From Cepaea nemoralis (lineage: Eukaryota; Mollusca; Gastropoda; Stylommatophora; Helicidae), in assembly GCA_014155875.1 (NCBI GenBank), contig JACEFZ010004174.1, positions 522,501-586,500 of the forward strand: a stretch of 64,000 nt of DNA, written 5' to 3'. Position numbers and translations under genes: made by a program. Shown piece after piece: positions 45,432-58,250 of the stretch (within the stretch, counting starts at the first letter, position 1; every line of letters starts with the position of its first letter). The notes under the pieces are model-generated. The model had not been told where the DNA came from. It ran no database searches and was given only the letters and a program-made list of their open reading frames with translations.

Positions 45432-46688
45432 TTGCGCCTGGCCAACAGTTTGTAAGTAATTAATCTCTAGTGTTCAGGAAAACTAACACTAGCTCACTGT
45501 TTTTAATGTGGTCACAACGATTATAATTAGTAACTTCTTTTTCATGGCTTCACGGTCAGAGCTATGGTGGTACCAGCTGTGGCTCACAGAGAATCAAGAG
45601 TTAACCTTCTCAGAAATACGTCATTGGCGTTGTCATGGATCAACCTTATGCTTTTGTCTCATTTCTAAGAAACCGGTTACCCCTAGATCAGCTGTATTTT
45701 TATTAAGGACTCTAGTAGTCATTCGGGAATGATATTAGTACTTGGTGCTCTTAAAGTGCACTAGTTGAACAGCAATGTCCCACAGTTTGAAAAGAAGTGA
45801 TGACCACAATCTCAAACGTCACAGATATGTCAGACCCGCCATAAGCACTCTGGTGAGTGAATAGATTTGCCATTGAAAATAACAATGGACTCTCCGCTGT
45901 CTGAAAATTTGCAGTGAAACAATAAATGGCAAATGTTTGCAGCTGCTAATGTCTTCAATGAAACAATTAATTTCTAAAGGTTTGCTGTCTTAGAATCGAG
46001 ATAAAACATATGACTGCCAAACGTTCACTAAGTTTTAAATCTGCAATAAACGACTGGACGGCTAAAGTATTAAATTACTTATTTAAACTACAATGTGAAT
46101 TAATGTCAACACATTCATCTTGTCAAGAACACATACACAAATTCTATTGAAAGTATTTACAAACAGCAAAAACCACTATCCCAGATGCAATATTGTGTCC
46201 ATATATACGTGTTCAGTGGGTCATGCAATAAAAATATATATGTCTATGCGAACGCAATATGAATCATAAAGTTTGACTTTTTCTGTGACCTTTTATAACT
46301 GTTAATATTTCAACCACACATAAATCCAAAGTCAAGGGAATTCTGCTGTCAAATAACTAAATAGTATTACAATTACGTAATTTCTTTGTGTAGAGTTAAT
46401 CTAAACCTTCGCGTTCAAGGTATCCTACAATATCTACGTAACAAATAGAGACTAAAACAAAACTAGGAAAGTTGATTTCAACAACTCAGCTGAAGCCATT
46501 CGCTTGACTCCCTGCCGCATTAATATCAATAGTGACGCGTATCAATCACAGCGACTGTATGTTGACACATTAGATTTCGCCGAATGTAAATTGAATCTAA
46601 TGCAAGCAACGGGAAATGTTTAAACAAAGGGACAACAACCAAATGCTTTTAACGAAACTACATGTGTGGACAGCAGTGCTAACAGATT
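45432..46688. other. Interval upstream of the GPCR, nothing recognised
   Basis: AT-rich, with no repeats or coding motifs. It may hold the GPCR promoter, but no specific element is supported. Confidence 0.4.
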
Positions 46689-46689
46689 G

Positions 46690-46795
46690 TTATAGACCAG
46701 CCGTCACTGGATGGATGATGTGGGGAATATCCCCGACTCGATGTGCATTCGAACTCAGGATTAGCGAGCCGGCAAAGAAGAGCGCTATCCAGTAA
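46690..46795 (-). mobile_element. Probable tRNA-derived SINE head
   Basis: The minus strand contains TGGATAGCGCTCTTCTTTGC and CTGAGTTCGAATGCACATCG (box B-like) at tRNA-like spacing. The body is not matched elsewhere in the window. Confidence 0.4.
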
Positions 46796-46844
46796 TACAT
46801 CTTGTCGTGTTTTAATTATTAATATTATTTTATAATTTAATGTT

Positions 46845-47085
46845 GTTCTCCCTGGCCAAGGAGTTAACGACATTGTTCGTAATCCCGTAAATCCATGTGG
46901 GTAAAACAGCAGCTGCGAGAATCGGCAGCGATTCGCGTAGCGCTGGTAACTTAAGGGGGTATGTGAGCCGGTCGTTCAGAAAGCAATGGCAAACTACTGA
47001 ACGTAAAACTTGCCTAGTACATCAACAGCAACTGAACAATGCTGGTGTTGACTGAAACATCCTGTAAAGGATATGCAACATTTAA
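46845..47085 (+). mobile_element. SINE family 1
   Basis: The head CCTGGCCAAGGAGTTAACGA is followed by CGTTCAGAAAGCAATGGCAA with ACTACTGAACG, CTTGCCTAG, GGTGTTGACTGAAACATCCT and GTAAAGGATATGCAAC. Confidence 0.84.
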
Positions 47086-47890
47086 AAATATTGTTTTTTT
47101 TAGATCTATTTGCGGGCTTGGCCATCAGAATGTTATTCCCATTGGAATCCCATGGGAAAGGTCCCATGGGATGCGATGGGATCGGACAGAAAAATATGTG
47201 CCAAGGACAAGCCTGTCTATTTGTGTTGTTCCGTCTCTGGTGAAGATTTATATAATTGAAATGTCGTTTATTGATCCTAAAATACTTATTCTTATTTCAT
47301 TATTTTATTATTATATGTATAGTTTTTGAATTGTCTCTTTTGTTTTATGATTTTCACTCAGTAATTTATATTTACCTTTATGGAGTTCGTTGTAAGGTAT
47401 GAACACTGTGTCCGTGTTTAGTATGTCTCATCTTTTAGCTAGAGCTGCACATACCTAGCTGTTTGTATTTCATATTGACTCAATGTCAGTTAGTTAATTA
47501 ATATACGTAGTTATGAGGTACTGCGGTCTACGTCATACCCGTTGCATGATATATTATTTCTCTGTTGTGTTTCATGTCCAACCAGTCGATTGATGTGTGT
47601 TCAGCTGTTGGGATACACGTCAGAAATGCTACGTGATTCTTTCATTTCCTCTTCTGCACCAACGTTTCTGGACACATTTATTCAATCAATACATTTATAG
47701 GCATTTATTGACACCAACGGCGCCATATTGGCAAGTGACGAGATAAAGCGGATAAAATAGTAACAAGTGAGAATGTGACACAAACTGGCTAAAGAGGGCA
47801 AACATACTTGTATGTTCTCACCTCTTGCTCTCTTTCTCAGTGCATCACTAATTGCAACTGATAGTGGGGGAAGTAGTTGGCGGTGAAAGA
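47086..47890. other. Interval without recognised genes
   Basis: Only an imperfect palindrome around CCCATGGGAAAGGTCCCATGGG near 47150 stands out. Confidence 0.4.
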
Positions 47891-47894
47891 GAAA

Positions 47895-48112
47895 TGTGTG
47901 TGTGTGACTATGTATGAGTGAGTGAGTGTGTGTGTGTTTGTGTGTACGAGTGAGTGTGTGTGTGCGTGTGTGAGTGTGTATATATGTGTGTGTGTGTAAG
48001 TGTGAGTGAGTGTGTGTGTGTGTGTGTGTGTCAGTGTGAGTGTCTGTGAGTGTGTGCGTGTGTGAGAGTGTGAGTGAGTGTGTGTGTGAATCTGTGTGTG
48101 TGAGTATGTATA
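47895..48112. repeat. (TG)n microsatellite
   Basis: About 218 bp of imperfect TG repeats with AG and CG interruptions. The H/T-rich minus frame here is an artefact. Confidence 0.93.
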
Positions 48113-48317
48113 TTGGATTCACATTTGAAATCTTTTAAAAATTGGATTCCAACGTGTCGCTTCTAAATGCAATTAGCAACCTTGCTGAAGGAATGACTAC
48201 AACAAGTAACAACTGAGTCGAATGAATAAATCAAGTAACAGCATTTCAACTTGAAAGCGTCCTATCTCTTGTGGTGTCCTAGGACTTGTGGTTGGATAAG
48301 AGTTAAACTTTACTGTG

Positions 48318-50031
48318 CCTAATAAAGTGAGTATTTATTGTAACCACAAACTCTGTCACAGAATGATGATAGTCTATTGATTCCCAGATAGACGACCTTA
48401 TAAAACGACTAACCAGGTAGGAGAAGGGTTAACAAACAAAACAGTAAGGATAACCAACCACGGTGTGACCGGAGTCAATGACCCCCAATGTTAACGGATT
48501 GAAGTGTTAACGTAGAAATAACAGCGGCACAGGTCAACGAGAGTGTAGGATGACGAGGTTAAGTCACTGGTCACTAACATCACGAAATGTCGGGTTGAGT
48601 GACCAGGCACATGTGTTTATAGGTAACACGGAAGTGCCCGCAGACAGCACAGGTAAACTGTCGCGTGGACAAATAGGTTTGCTAGAAAGGCAGACAGCAC
48701 TATGGGACAGTATCGCGGTCAGGTGATAAAGACAGGATTGAAAAACCAGATAGTGTCAGGTGGGTGTAGAGAGGGAGTCAGCGTTGATTACGCGGATGGT
48801 GAACTACCGGGAACAGAGTTAAAAGAGCCGCCAGAGTTGGGGCTGATAAGGAGGTGGGGAGATTGGTTACTGAGGAAAACTTCCACAGCATATTGCGGTC
48901 TAGATGACTCAGAGTGAAGGAACAAAACAATGAGGGTTTTAGAAATAACGGAAAAGTTTCCGATCAGTAAATTTCCACTAACGGGGATAATGAGGTATTG
49001 ACTTGAGGTGTCCAGATAGGTCAAGGACTATGCGGCAAAAATGACCTATAAAGAGTGGCCACTTCTTGGTGGAAGTTGAGTGTGATTCTTGATTTCCATG
49101 AGACAAGGGAGTATGAAAAGGGTGGTGCTGCGTTCGGAGGAACGTTTGTGTATCTATTGTGCATTAGTACTCCCAATTCAGACAAGGATAATTATAAGGT
49201 TCCAATACCAGTGCGGGACATATCAACGAAGATATAACACAGATGGCTGTGGTAAAGATTAATCAGTGTTGATAACCCCAAAGAAAGCACTTTCAAATAA
49301 TAAAGCACGACACTTGTGTATAAGAAAGTAGAGAAAAGAAGTGTCATCGTAAAAAGTAAGGATGACAGAGAAAGGAAAATAGAGACCCTGTAACATAATA
49401 GAAAGACTCAAATGACTCAGTCTCGAAGAGTTGCAAGGCGCATACCAAGTGTCTATACCAATTAAGAACTATCCAGTGTAGAACTTTTACAGGACAAAAT
49501 AGAAAATACTAGAAAATCGATGTGTTTTCCAGGATGGAATTAGGAACGCTATGAAAAAAGCAAAGAACATTCAGTCTAAGCTGACAGCATATAGTGATCG
49601 GTTTAAGTACAGTGATACAGTGGTGAACATTTTTCCTTACAAAAAACGGATATATCTACAGACTCAAGCAGACGGAGCATTCAGGGTGAGACCGTTCCGT
49701 TGTATCTATGTACTGTCCTGTACTTTAGCCGAGAGAAGAGACGAGAGAAGACACGGAGACTATCTATCAACATCTTATCTGGCATCCACACTAGAAGAAC
49801 ATACCAACTACATAGACACTATCCATACATACACCAGACATAGTTTTTATTAATAAATCTTTTATTTATCGTTGAAAGGAACTGTTGTCGGAGTATGTGT
49901 TGAGGGAATAACAGAGAGAGAGTGAAAGAAATTACGAGTGTAGGAGTGTAGACAGAAGTCAGTCAATAATCCCAACAGATAATAAGTTTGAAGATGTGCT
50001 TGTTGATTCCAACTTCCTCCCGGGAAAACAA
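48318..50031. other. 1.7-kb segment present only in the left arm
   Basis: Relative to the right arm, this sequence interrupts ACTGTG and ACAAACTCCC; GTG borders it on both sides, so a short target duplication is possible. Frames at 48702-48917 and 49551-49853 have no motif I recognise, and no terminal repeats were found. It is either an insertion here or a deletion on the right. Confidence 0.5.
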
Positions 50032-50519
50032 GTGACAAACTCCCTTATTGTGCGTTCGGTACATGTAGAGTAAGCTGTAAAACACCAGGAAGCTTACATT
50101 ACGAAGCAAGAGAAATACTACACGGGGGTTTTGACTGAGTCACAGAGGCAAATTAGTCTGATGGGCCCATGACTCCAGGCGATTAATGTGACGCTGTGTT
50201 TATCTGATCTTGAGTTGAGCAGCAGCCATGTAAATCTGTGAGGTCATACGAAATTATGCATTACAGATGTTGAATGACGCCTTCAGTTTTCCAAAGGCTA
50301 CAATGCCGACCGACCGTCTATGTAACTTCATCCACAATAAACCATCAGATATGTAAATAGAAGGATATAATGTCGTGAGATCTGTTAGCCTGGGTACGAA
50401 CGTGGTTAGCAGAGACTGAAGAGACTGTGACGCTGACGCGTCAACACGTGCTGGGAATGACGTCTGGTGAAGTACACATTACAACGATAATTCCCAGAAT
50501 AATGACATTTGTGTACAAC

Positions 50520-51509
50520 TCACGTAGCAGCGGCAGACGGATTCACTCGTCCCCCAAGACTATTTAATTGGGGCCTCAGAAAGTTCTCTTTAAAGACATG
50601 TCTACAGTCTCGGTCTTGAAGACAGTATGTAAAAAAGTTAGCTCCACACTTAGCATGGGAGATCATTGTAACAATTATTGCGTAATTACCGTTATAAAAT
50701 ATCAGTTGGACATTGTTAGCATACACATATAAATTCGTTATCACATACGTTGGGGTAAGTAAAAAGTAGACCCCGAACACAATAACCAGCATTCGAACTT
50801 TTTTTCCATCTCGATTTTAAATTCGAAAGGATTTGATCAGTCTCTTCTCTTGAGGTTCCTTGATTCATCGTTGCAGTTTTCATGATAGTCCTGGTTTGAT
50901 TTCTTGTGATTACTGCAATGTGACCGTAGGTAATGAACATACACGTGCTTAAAATAAAATGAATCACAGATGTTACTAAGCAATATGATATCCTTGCATT
51001 CATGTCGTAAAATGTGTCGGTACATGAACCAGGAATGATGGTTACACCTACAAGGGCTATAATCCAGGAAAAAATACCTCTACAAATTGTTAAGCTGTAG
51101 GTTATCACCCTTTGATGTAGAAATGGCTTAACAATGTATAACCAACACTCAAAAACTATGAGCAAGTGATTGTAAGCGCTGGATATCATTGAGAAACTAT
51201 AACAGTATAAATATACGCAGTCTAAAATTTTATCCAGCACACGTCTGTAACATGAAAGTATGAAAATTGTCATTTCACATCAGTGATAATAGCCAAAAGT
51301 AGATTACTTTCCGCCAGCGAGGAGACAAATACGTTTGCGACTGTGTGTAGACGTTTGGTTCATACGACCGCCACAATAATGAAGATGTTCAACAATATAG
51401 TCACAGTGACTAGGATAATATCACAAACTGCGAGGATTACGGCATCACCTGGAGGAGATGTTGAATTAGTACTGTAGTCAGATGTAGAATCATCCCCGCA
51501 CCAACCCAT
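50520..51509 (-). pseudogene. Broken GPCR, inverted paralog of 53413
   Basis: It aligns along its whole length with the intact receptor at 53413-54411. The probable ATG (MGWC) is at 51509. Three lesions are visible: an in-frame TGA at about 51360 where the paralog has CGA (Arg), a 1-bp deletion near 51275 (GTGAAATGA for GTGAAAATGA), and a 1-bp insertion in an A-run near 50803 before TM6. The TM3 motif is also changed from ERW to ECW. Remaining blocks such as CFITYGHIAVITRNQ-like TM5 and GVYFLLTPTYVITN in TM6 are well preserved, so inactivation is recent or some lesions are sequencing errors. Confidence 0.88.
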
Positions 51510-51824
51510 TTGTTGTGACTTATTGACCGTGGACTGACAACCTTCAGCCAGGTCATGTTTAGTCACTGCTTCACTGACGCTTTCTACCTGATGTGACATT
51601 AGGTTACCATGGCAACTAGCCGACCATCCACTTCGCGTAATGTTCCTTATTGAATAGACACACTTAGCTTTCGGATACGTAGTGTGTTGTGTATTTGTGT
51701 TTTCTGGCGTATGTTCAATGTGTTGTGTACTTGTTTATTTTTTTATTTTTGTGGTCTGTGTTCGATGTGTTGTGTTTTTTTTTTTCCTTCTGTGGTCTGT
51801 CTTTCCTTGATAGGACAGTCTAAA

Positions 51825-52090
51825 GACTCATCATCATCATGTGCCATGTCGATGTGGGCGGTCATGTCTCGCCATCTTACAGAATCACGAGAGTCGTGGG
51901 TCAGCTTTGTGCTCTTGTCTCGACCGTACCAAGTGGCCAAGCCATCCAGGTATTTACTTGTCTGCCTACTCTTGTTCTTTCCCCCTCAATCTTATCTTTG
52001 CTAATTGTCACCAAATTCTCTAGTTATTTCTTCTTATAACGTGTCTAAAAATAGTGAGTCTCTGTCTAATTTCACATATCAGTTTACAGT
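51825..52090 (-). mobile_element. RTE-type LINE 3' fragment with (ATG)n tail
   Basis: The minus strand reads LDGLATWYGRDKSTKLTHDS and RDMTAHIDMAHDDD, matching the end of the copy at 11550-12713, with CATCATCAT at the tail. It sits in the spacer of the inverted duplication. Confidence 0.8.
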
Positions 52091-52388
52091 TTTGGAGAAT
52101 GCCTTCAAGAAATTTATGCATTCAGAATTAAATATCATAAAGCGTGAGGTTAATGCTGAAGTTGGAAATTAACAGATAGCATGCTTAGTGGGCAAGTATG
52201 GACTAGGGCGGCTAGGGGCACAGAGTGAAAGAGGTTGCACACTAGATAATTGGAAACACCTGGTATCACCACTACCCAAGGAGATTATGAACATGGAGGA
52301 GTCCTGGCCATAAGATCTAATATCAGAATGATTACATTCTCACCAACAGAAGATTTCGAAATGCCTTATCAGGTGCGAAAACTAAATT
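52091..52388. other. Spacer interval, nothing recognised
   Basis: Short unique stretch between the LINE fragment and the AGT tract. Confidence 0.4.
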
Positions 52389-52892
<504 letters not shown>

Positions 52893-53009
52893 CTGTGGTA
52901 GTTAATGCGATATACATCACGTCATTACCTCACCACTAATGTCTAGTTTTATCTAGGCAACAAAACAGAGATCAAACAACTCTGTCAAATATTGCTAACA
53001 CGTGTTCTG

Positions 53010-54985
53010 TTGTCATGTCACAGCAACCACAGGCTACACAAAACAAACACAGTCCACAGAAAACAAACACAGTCCACAGAAAGCAAACACACAACACATC
53101 GGGAAGCTAAGTGTGTATATTCAGTTACGAACATTAGGTGGACATGTATGATTGGTCGGTTAGTAGCCATGGTAACCTAATCTCTTCACGAATGTGAGGT
53201 CGGATAATTGTGTTTTGCTCTGATAGAAATAAATAGTTTATTCACTGCAGCGATACTGTTGTTTCAATTTGGCTTGTAGGACAGTGAAGTTTGTTTATTA
53301 AGTGTTAAAAAATTGAAAATTTAGACATTTGCTGATAAACGGCACCAGTCAACTGATGACTGAACATTAAATGTGTGAAGGTTGTCAGTCCACGGCGAGT
53401 AAGTAACCACAGATGGGTTGGTGCGTGGATAATTCTAATTCTACATCTGCGTATAGTGGTGAGGCAGCATCGCCAAATGTTGTTGCTGTAATCCTCACAG
53501 TTTGTGATATTTTCCTAGTTACCGTGTCTATATTATTGAACACCTTTATTATCGTGACGGTCTTACGAAGCAAACGTCTACACACAGTCGCAAACGTGTT
53601 CATCTCCTCGTTGGCAGCGAGTAATCTACTTTTGGCTATTATCATTGCTGTGAAAATGACAATTTTGTTACTTTCATGTTACAGAAGTGGGCTGGATAAC
53701 ATTCCAGACTGCATATATTCATACTCTTACATTTTTTCAATGACTTTAAGCGCATACAATCACCTGCTCATAGCTTCTGAGCGTTGGTTGTACATAGTTA
53801 AGCCATTTCTACATCAAAGGGTGGTAACCTACAGATCAACAGTTTGTGGAGTTATTCTGTCTTGGGTTATTGCCCTTGTGGGCGCTGTAAACATCATTTC
53901 TGATTCGTGTACCGACACATTTTACGACATGAATGCAAGGATATCATTTTGCATAGTGATACCTGTAATTCATTTTATTTTAAGCACGTGTATGTTCATT
54001 ACTTACGGCCACATTGCAGTAATCACAAGAAACCAGACTAGGGCTATCAAGAAAACTGCAATAATGAACCCAGGAATCTCAAGAAAAGAGACTGATCAAA
54101 TCCTTTCGAATTTAAAATCGACATGGAAACAAGTTCGAATGTTGGTTATTGTGTTCGGGGTCTACTTTTTGCTCACGTCACCGTATGTAATAACGAATGT
54201 ATATGTGTATGCTAACAAAATCCAACTAACATTTTATGACGGCAATTACGCAAGAATTGTTACATTGCTCTCCCACGCTCAGTGTGGAACCAACTTTTTG
54301 ACCTACTGTCTTCAAGACAGAGACTTTAGACATGTCCTAAAACAGTACTTTCTGAGGATTCAATTAAATAATCTTGGGGGAAGGGTGAATCCGTATCCCG
54401 CTGTCACGTGAGTTGTACACTAATGTCCGTATTCTGGAAATGACCGTTGTAATGTGTACTTCACCAGACGTCAGTCCTATGACATGCAGTCGCGCCAACG
54501 TCATTACATTCTTCTATTTATATCTCTGAAGGTTTGTTGCTGATTGTAGTTATAAAAGAGGGTGGCATTGCAGCCTTTGGACATCTGAAGACGTCATTCA
54601 ACAAATGTTATCTTGCTTAGGAAACATCAAGTAACCTTCTTTAAGTCAACTTGGAGGCTCAGAATGAGACAAAGCAATACGGTACAAGCCATCTTTAATT
54701 CACAATCTCTTATGACCACATAGACTTACATGGCTGCTTCACAACTCACGATCAGATAAAAACAGCTTCACCACAATCGCCTCGAGCCATTGCCTTTAAT
54801 GAGCCAACCAAACTAATTGACTGCCACTACGAACTCAGTCAAAACCACCAGCTCGTATTTCTCTTGTTTCGTAATTGTAACGCCGCGATACACAACAGCT
54901 CACCCTACTTGTATACCAGCGCACAGTCAGGGAGTTTGTTTGTCACAGTAAAGTTTAACTCTTATCCAACCAAAAGTCATAGTTT
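53010..54985. repeat. Right arm of the inverted duplication
   Basis: It mirrors 48285-51745: GCTAAGTGTGTATATTCAGT near 53105 matches the left arm near 51660, CCATGGTAACCTAA at 53167 matches 51602, and the 3' flank up to AACTCTTATCCAACC near 54958 matches 48294. Confidence 0.85.
53413..54411 (+). CDS. Intronless class A GPCR, intact
   Basis: A 332-residue seven-transmembrane receptor. The N-terminus is short with an NST glycosylation site. TM1 is about 22-50, TM2 58-82, TM3 96-121 then SERWLYIVKPFLHQR (ERW 123-125), TM4 143-164, TM5 176-202 ending ITYGHIAVITRNQTR, TM6 241-263 (VFGVYFLLTSPYVITN) and TM7 281-299 (TNFLTYCLQDRDF). C100 and C166 are placed for the TM3-loop 2 disulfide. The canonical NPxxY proline is Phe, and CWxP is replaced by LLTSP. 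It is divergently oriented from the broken copy at 50520-51509 and shares about 1 kb of flank with it. No introns or disruptions are seen. The role is inferred as chemosensory or peptide receptor; the ligand is unknown. Confidence 0.9.
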   Translation: MGWCVDNSNSTSAYSGEAASPNVVAVILTVCDIFLVTVSILLNTFIIVTVLRSKRLHTVANVFISSLAASNLLLAIIIAVKMTILLLSCYRSGLDNIPDCIYSYSYIFSMTLSAYNHLLIASERWLYIVKPFLHQRVVTYRSTVCGVILSWVIALVGAVNIISDSCTDTFYDMNARISFCIVIPVIHFILSTCMFITYGHIAVITRNQTRAIKKTAIMNPGISRKETDQILSNLKSTWKQVRMLVIVFGVYFLLTSPYVITNVYVYANKIQLTFYDGNYARIVTLLSHAQCGTNFLTYCLQDRDFRHVLKQYFLRIQLNNLGGRVNPYPAVT

Positions 54986-55560
54986 AATCGCTTCTAAGTT
55001 GATGTGTTGCATTCTGTTGAGAATATTCGGCCTATCACATGATATGTTATGTTGAACGACGTCACTACACATTGGTCACTATGTACGCCAGTCCTCTAAC
55101 GCTCTAGACATCCCAAAGTATTTCTGCTCACTGTTCCCATGAGAAGTTGAAGTCTCTTAACCTCGACGCCGACATCGATGTGCTTGGCCTGGTTTAAATC
55201 TCATGAATTATAGTCGCGTGAGCGTCAGAGTTTATCATCATCCATCAATGTAATTCTTACCACAGGGACTATTTCAGCTCTTTCCATGTCCAGTGTCTTG
55301 CCCAGAAAGGTTTTAATGTCCTTCTTATTAGTCGGTCTCTGTCACGTCTTTCAGGAACCATGCGTTCCATTAATGTGGTTTTCTCTATACCACTATGACG
55401 TTTTAATGTAGCCATGGCATTTAACTTGAGATGGATAACCGTCGTGTGTCTGTCACGGCCATGAATTTACAACAAACATGTGGCTGTCAATCATCAAACA
55501 TGCAAGATGTTCAACTGAGGATGTCCAAGATAATGTTCAACACAGCAATCACGCAACAAT
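54986..55560. other. Interval without recognised genes
   Basis: Nothing supported was seen. Confidence 0.4.
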
Positions 55561-57823
55561 CCATTAGTATTCATTTATTCAGCAGTATGTCCTTTACAGA
55601 ACATCGCTCCCATAACACCTTCCGGAAACCCTCTCGATCATAAGCAAGATGTCCCCAGTCCGATACACCCATCTGGAGATCATCTGCCACATCCTGCACC
55701 CATCTTCCCTTTGGTTTTCCCCTTCCTCTCTTCCCTGGCATATACCCTCCACGATTGTTCTCTTTAAACTTCCATGGCATTTCAAGTGACCCAAATATTT
55801 CAGTGTTATTTATTTTATCGTCTTCAGTAGCCAACCTTCTTCATTATTCAGCTCTTGTCGTATGGATGCATTTGTTCTTTTCTGTATCCAAGATATTCTT
55901 AGAACCCGTCTATAACATTTGTATTCAATGGCATTTATGCGCTGTGCAGATTGTTTAATAAATGTCCAGGTCTCACAGGCGTATGTTGTAATGGGAAAGA
56001 TGAATGCTCTTAGAAATCTAATTTTTGTAGTTCTATCTGTTCCCATTCACAATTTATTCAGTTATTTTAGTTTTTGAAGAGCAATATATACTCGTCTTTT
56101 AATTTTCTTCATTCTTTCGTCACCATTGTTGGTAATTAATGACCCAAAATATTATAAATTTGCCACCAACTCCTAATTTCCTCATTAATAGCTTTTTCTG
56201 TATGCATTATCTTTGTTTTTGCTATGTTAAGATATAGGTTGTGATGATCGCTATTGTTTATGGTTGAGGTTATTAGTTGTTCTATACCATTATGAGATGT
56301 GAATTGTAATACTGTATCATCAGCATATCAAATTCTGGTATGTCATGACCACCGATATTTAGGGCATCATATAGTTCCCTGTTTATATCATCTCTGACAT
56401 TTTTCATTATATTTTCAGCATACGGGTTAAACAAATAGGGGGACAGCACACAGCTCTGAGGGACTTCTTGCTTGATGTGAAACCAGTCTGACATCTCGAC
56501 ATCTGTAATAACCGAGGCAGATAGAACTACAAAAATTAGATAGAACCTTTTCATGAGTTGTACTATATGTGATGTGATATGTGTCATTTTCGTCATGAAG
56601 TTTGACAAATGCCTTCGAATAATCTACAAACCACGAGAATAGGTTTACTTTAAATTCGTTAACCTTCACTATTATTAAATGCATGTTAAGCATGTCATCT
56701 CTTGTTCATCTTCTTTGTCTAAATTCAACTTGAACTCCGTTAATCTCTTCTTCCATTTTCTTACGAAAGTTTCTCATTATGTTTTGAAGTAGAATTTTTC
56801 TTCCTTGACTGGTCAGGGCAAGATTTCTATAGTTGGTGCATAATTTAATGTTGTCATTTTTTTTTAAATTTGGAATGAATATAGTTCTCTTTTATTCTTT
56901 TGGTTATATACCATATTTCCATATCTTTGTACATAATGCGTGATAGATTTGTATGCTTTCTTCTCCTCCAGATTTAGTTAGTTCAGCTGGGACCTCATCA
57001 CATTCTGGTGATTTACCATTCTTCAGGTTCTTTATTGCCCATGCAATTTTATCTAATGAGGGTTCAGGTTCTATCTCTGCTGTCATTGTTTCATCTATCT
57101 CATTCATACCATCACTGTCATTCATATCATACATTCCATTGCAGTATTCATGCCATTTTTCTAGAATTTTTCTAGAATTTTTCTAGATTCTGTTAGGGCA
57201 TTTCCCAGCTTGTCACGGAAAACATTTAATTGAGGTTGAACATTTCTTGTCATTAACTTCCTTTCTTTGAACGTTTCGTAACCTCTTCCATTCCTATGAT
57301 AGTGTTCTATCCTGGGGCAGCAAGCTTGTATATATTGGTGTTTGTCCTTTCTTGTGTTCGTTCTTATTTCTCGAGTTAAATATTTATACTTCATCCTGCT
57401 GTTATCGGTTTCACCTCCTTTCTGTTACAGTTTCCTTCGGTGTTTTATTAATTCTAACGTGGCTGATGTAATCCATGGCTTATTTTACTTATTCTTGGCC
57501 GGCATTACTCTTTCGCAGCTGTTATCATTATATCTCTATCTTGTACTGTCAATTCATCATTGTATGCATCTGGTATTTTTGTGAGATCAAAACGAAGTTG
57601 CCTTGGTCCTCGGAAAAGCTTTTTGAGTTTTACTTTCACATCTGCTTCTAATAACTGATGACCTGTATCACAATCTGCACTTCGTAGAGATTTTGCCGAT
57701 GTTAATCTTGATCTCCATCTTCGTTGTATTATAATATAATCTGTCTGGTTTTTGGTAGTACTGTACGGGGACTTCCATGCGAATAGTCTTTTTGGGTGTT
57801 TTTTAAAAAGTGTTTTGGCTATC

Positions 57824-57834
57824 GTTAACTCATG
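57824..57834. repeat. 11-bp target-site duplication (left copy)
   Basis: GTTAACTCATG recurs exactly at 58251-58261 and brackets the 416-bp insertion. Confidence 0.92.
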
Positions 57835-58250
57835 GTGCTCATGGAGGAAGACTGCGAAAGGAAACAGAAACTTTTTATCGAAGGAGAAAACAGGCGCAAG
57901 AAGGAAAATGACAACATCGAAAAGCTTGTAAAGTCAATACACAAAAAAGGAGACAAAAAGACTAAATAAAAAGTCCTTATAGCCAGACGAGCCAGGAGCC
58001 TTCACTAACAAAAGAAACTACAAGAGGAGACGGGCACAAAGGATAGTCGCCGACCAACAACTCCTCCCCCCTCCCCCAGCTGACGTCACAGACACGAACG
58101 CTTATATAACCAGTCCGAGTAAGGACTCGTACGGGCGCACAAGATAAAAAAACAGGGTTAAAAACCCACAAAAACAACGGATCTAAACAATAACCGAAGC
58201 TGAGGAAGCAGGTTGAACAAGACATAATTTGGAAATTGGAATTGGAATTG
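57835..58250 (+). mobile_element. Unclassified 5'-truncated retroelement with (ATTGGA)n tail
   Basis: An exact 11-bp target duplication and a short-repeat tail (GGAAATTGGAATTGGAATTG) indicate target-primed retrotransposition. The first about 130 bp read as the basic, charged end of a protein (MEEDCERKQKLFIEGENRRK then EKLVKSIHKKGDKKTK and stop). The 3' region holds a perfect TGACGTCA, TTATATAACC and a hairpin AGTCC-GAGTAA-GGACT. The parent element is not in this window and I cannot name its clade. Confidence 0.8.

Larger units (their letters stand above)
48285..51745. repeat. Left arm of an inverted duplication
   Basis: Outer end TTGGATAAGAGTTAAACTTT at 48294 matches the reverse complement of 54950-54980. 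From 50032 onward the arm matches the right arm continuously through GPCR 3' flank, GPCR body, 5' flank (GGTTGTCAGTCCACGG) and TTAGGTTACCATGGC to about 51745. A 1.7-kb stretch at 48318-50031 has no counterpart on the right. Confidence 0.85.

Noticed and set aside
47682..48122. 146-codon H/T-rich minus frame
   Set aside because: Most of it is translated TG dinucleotide repeat and no motif remains outside it.
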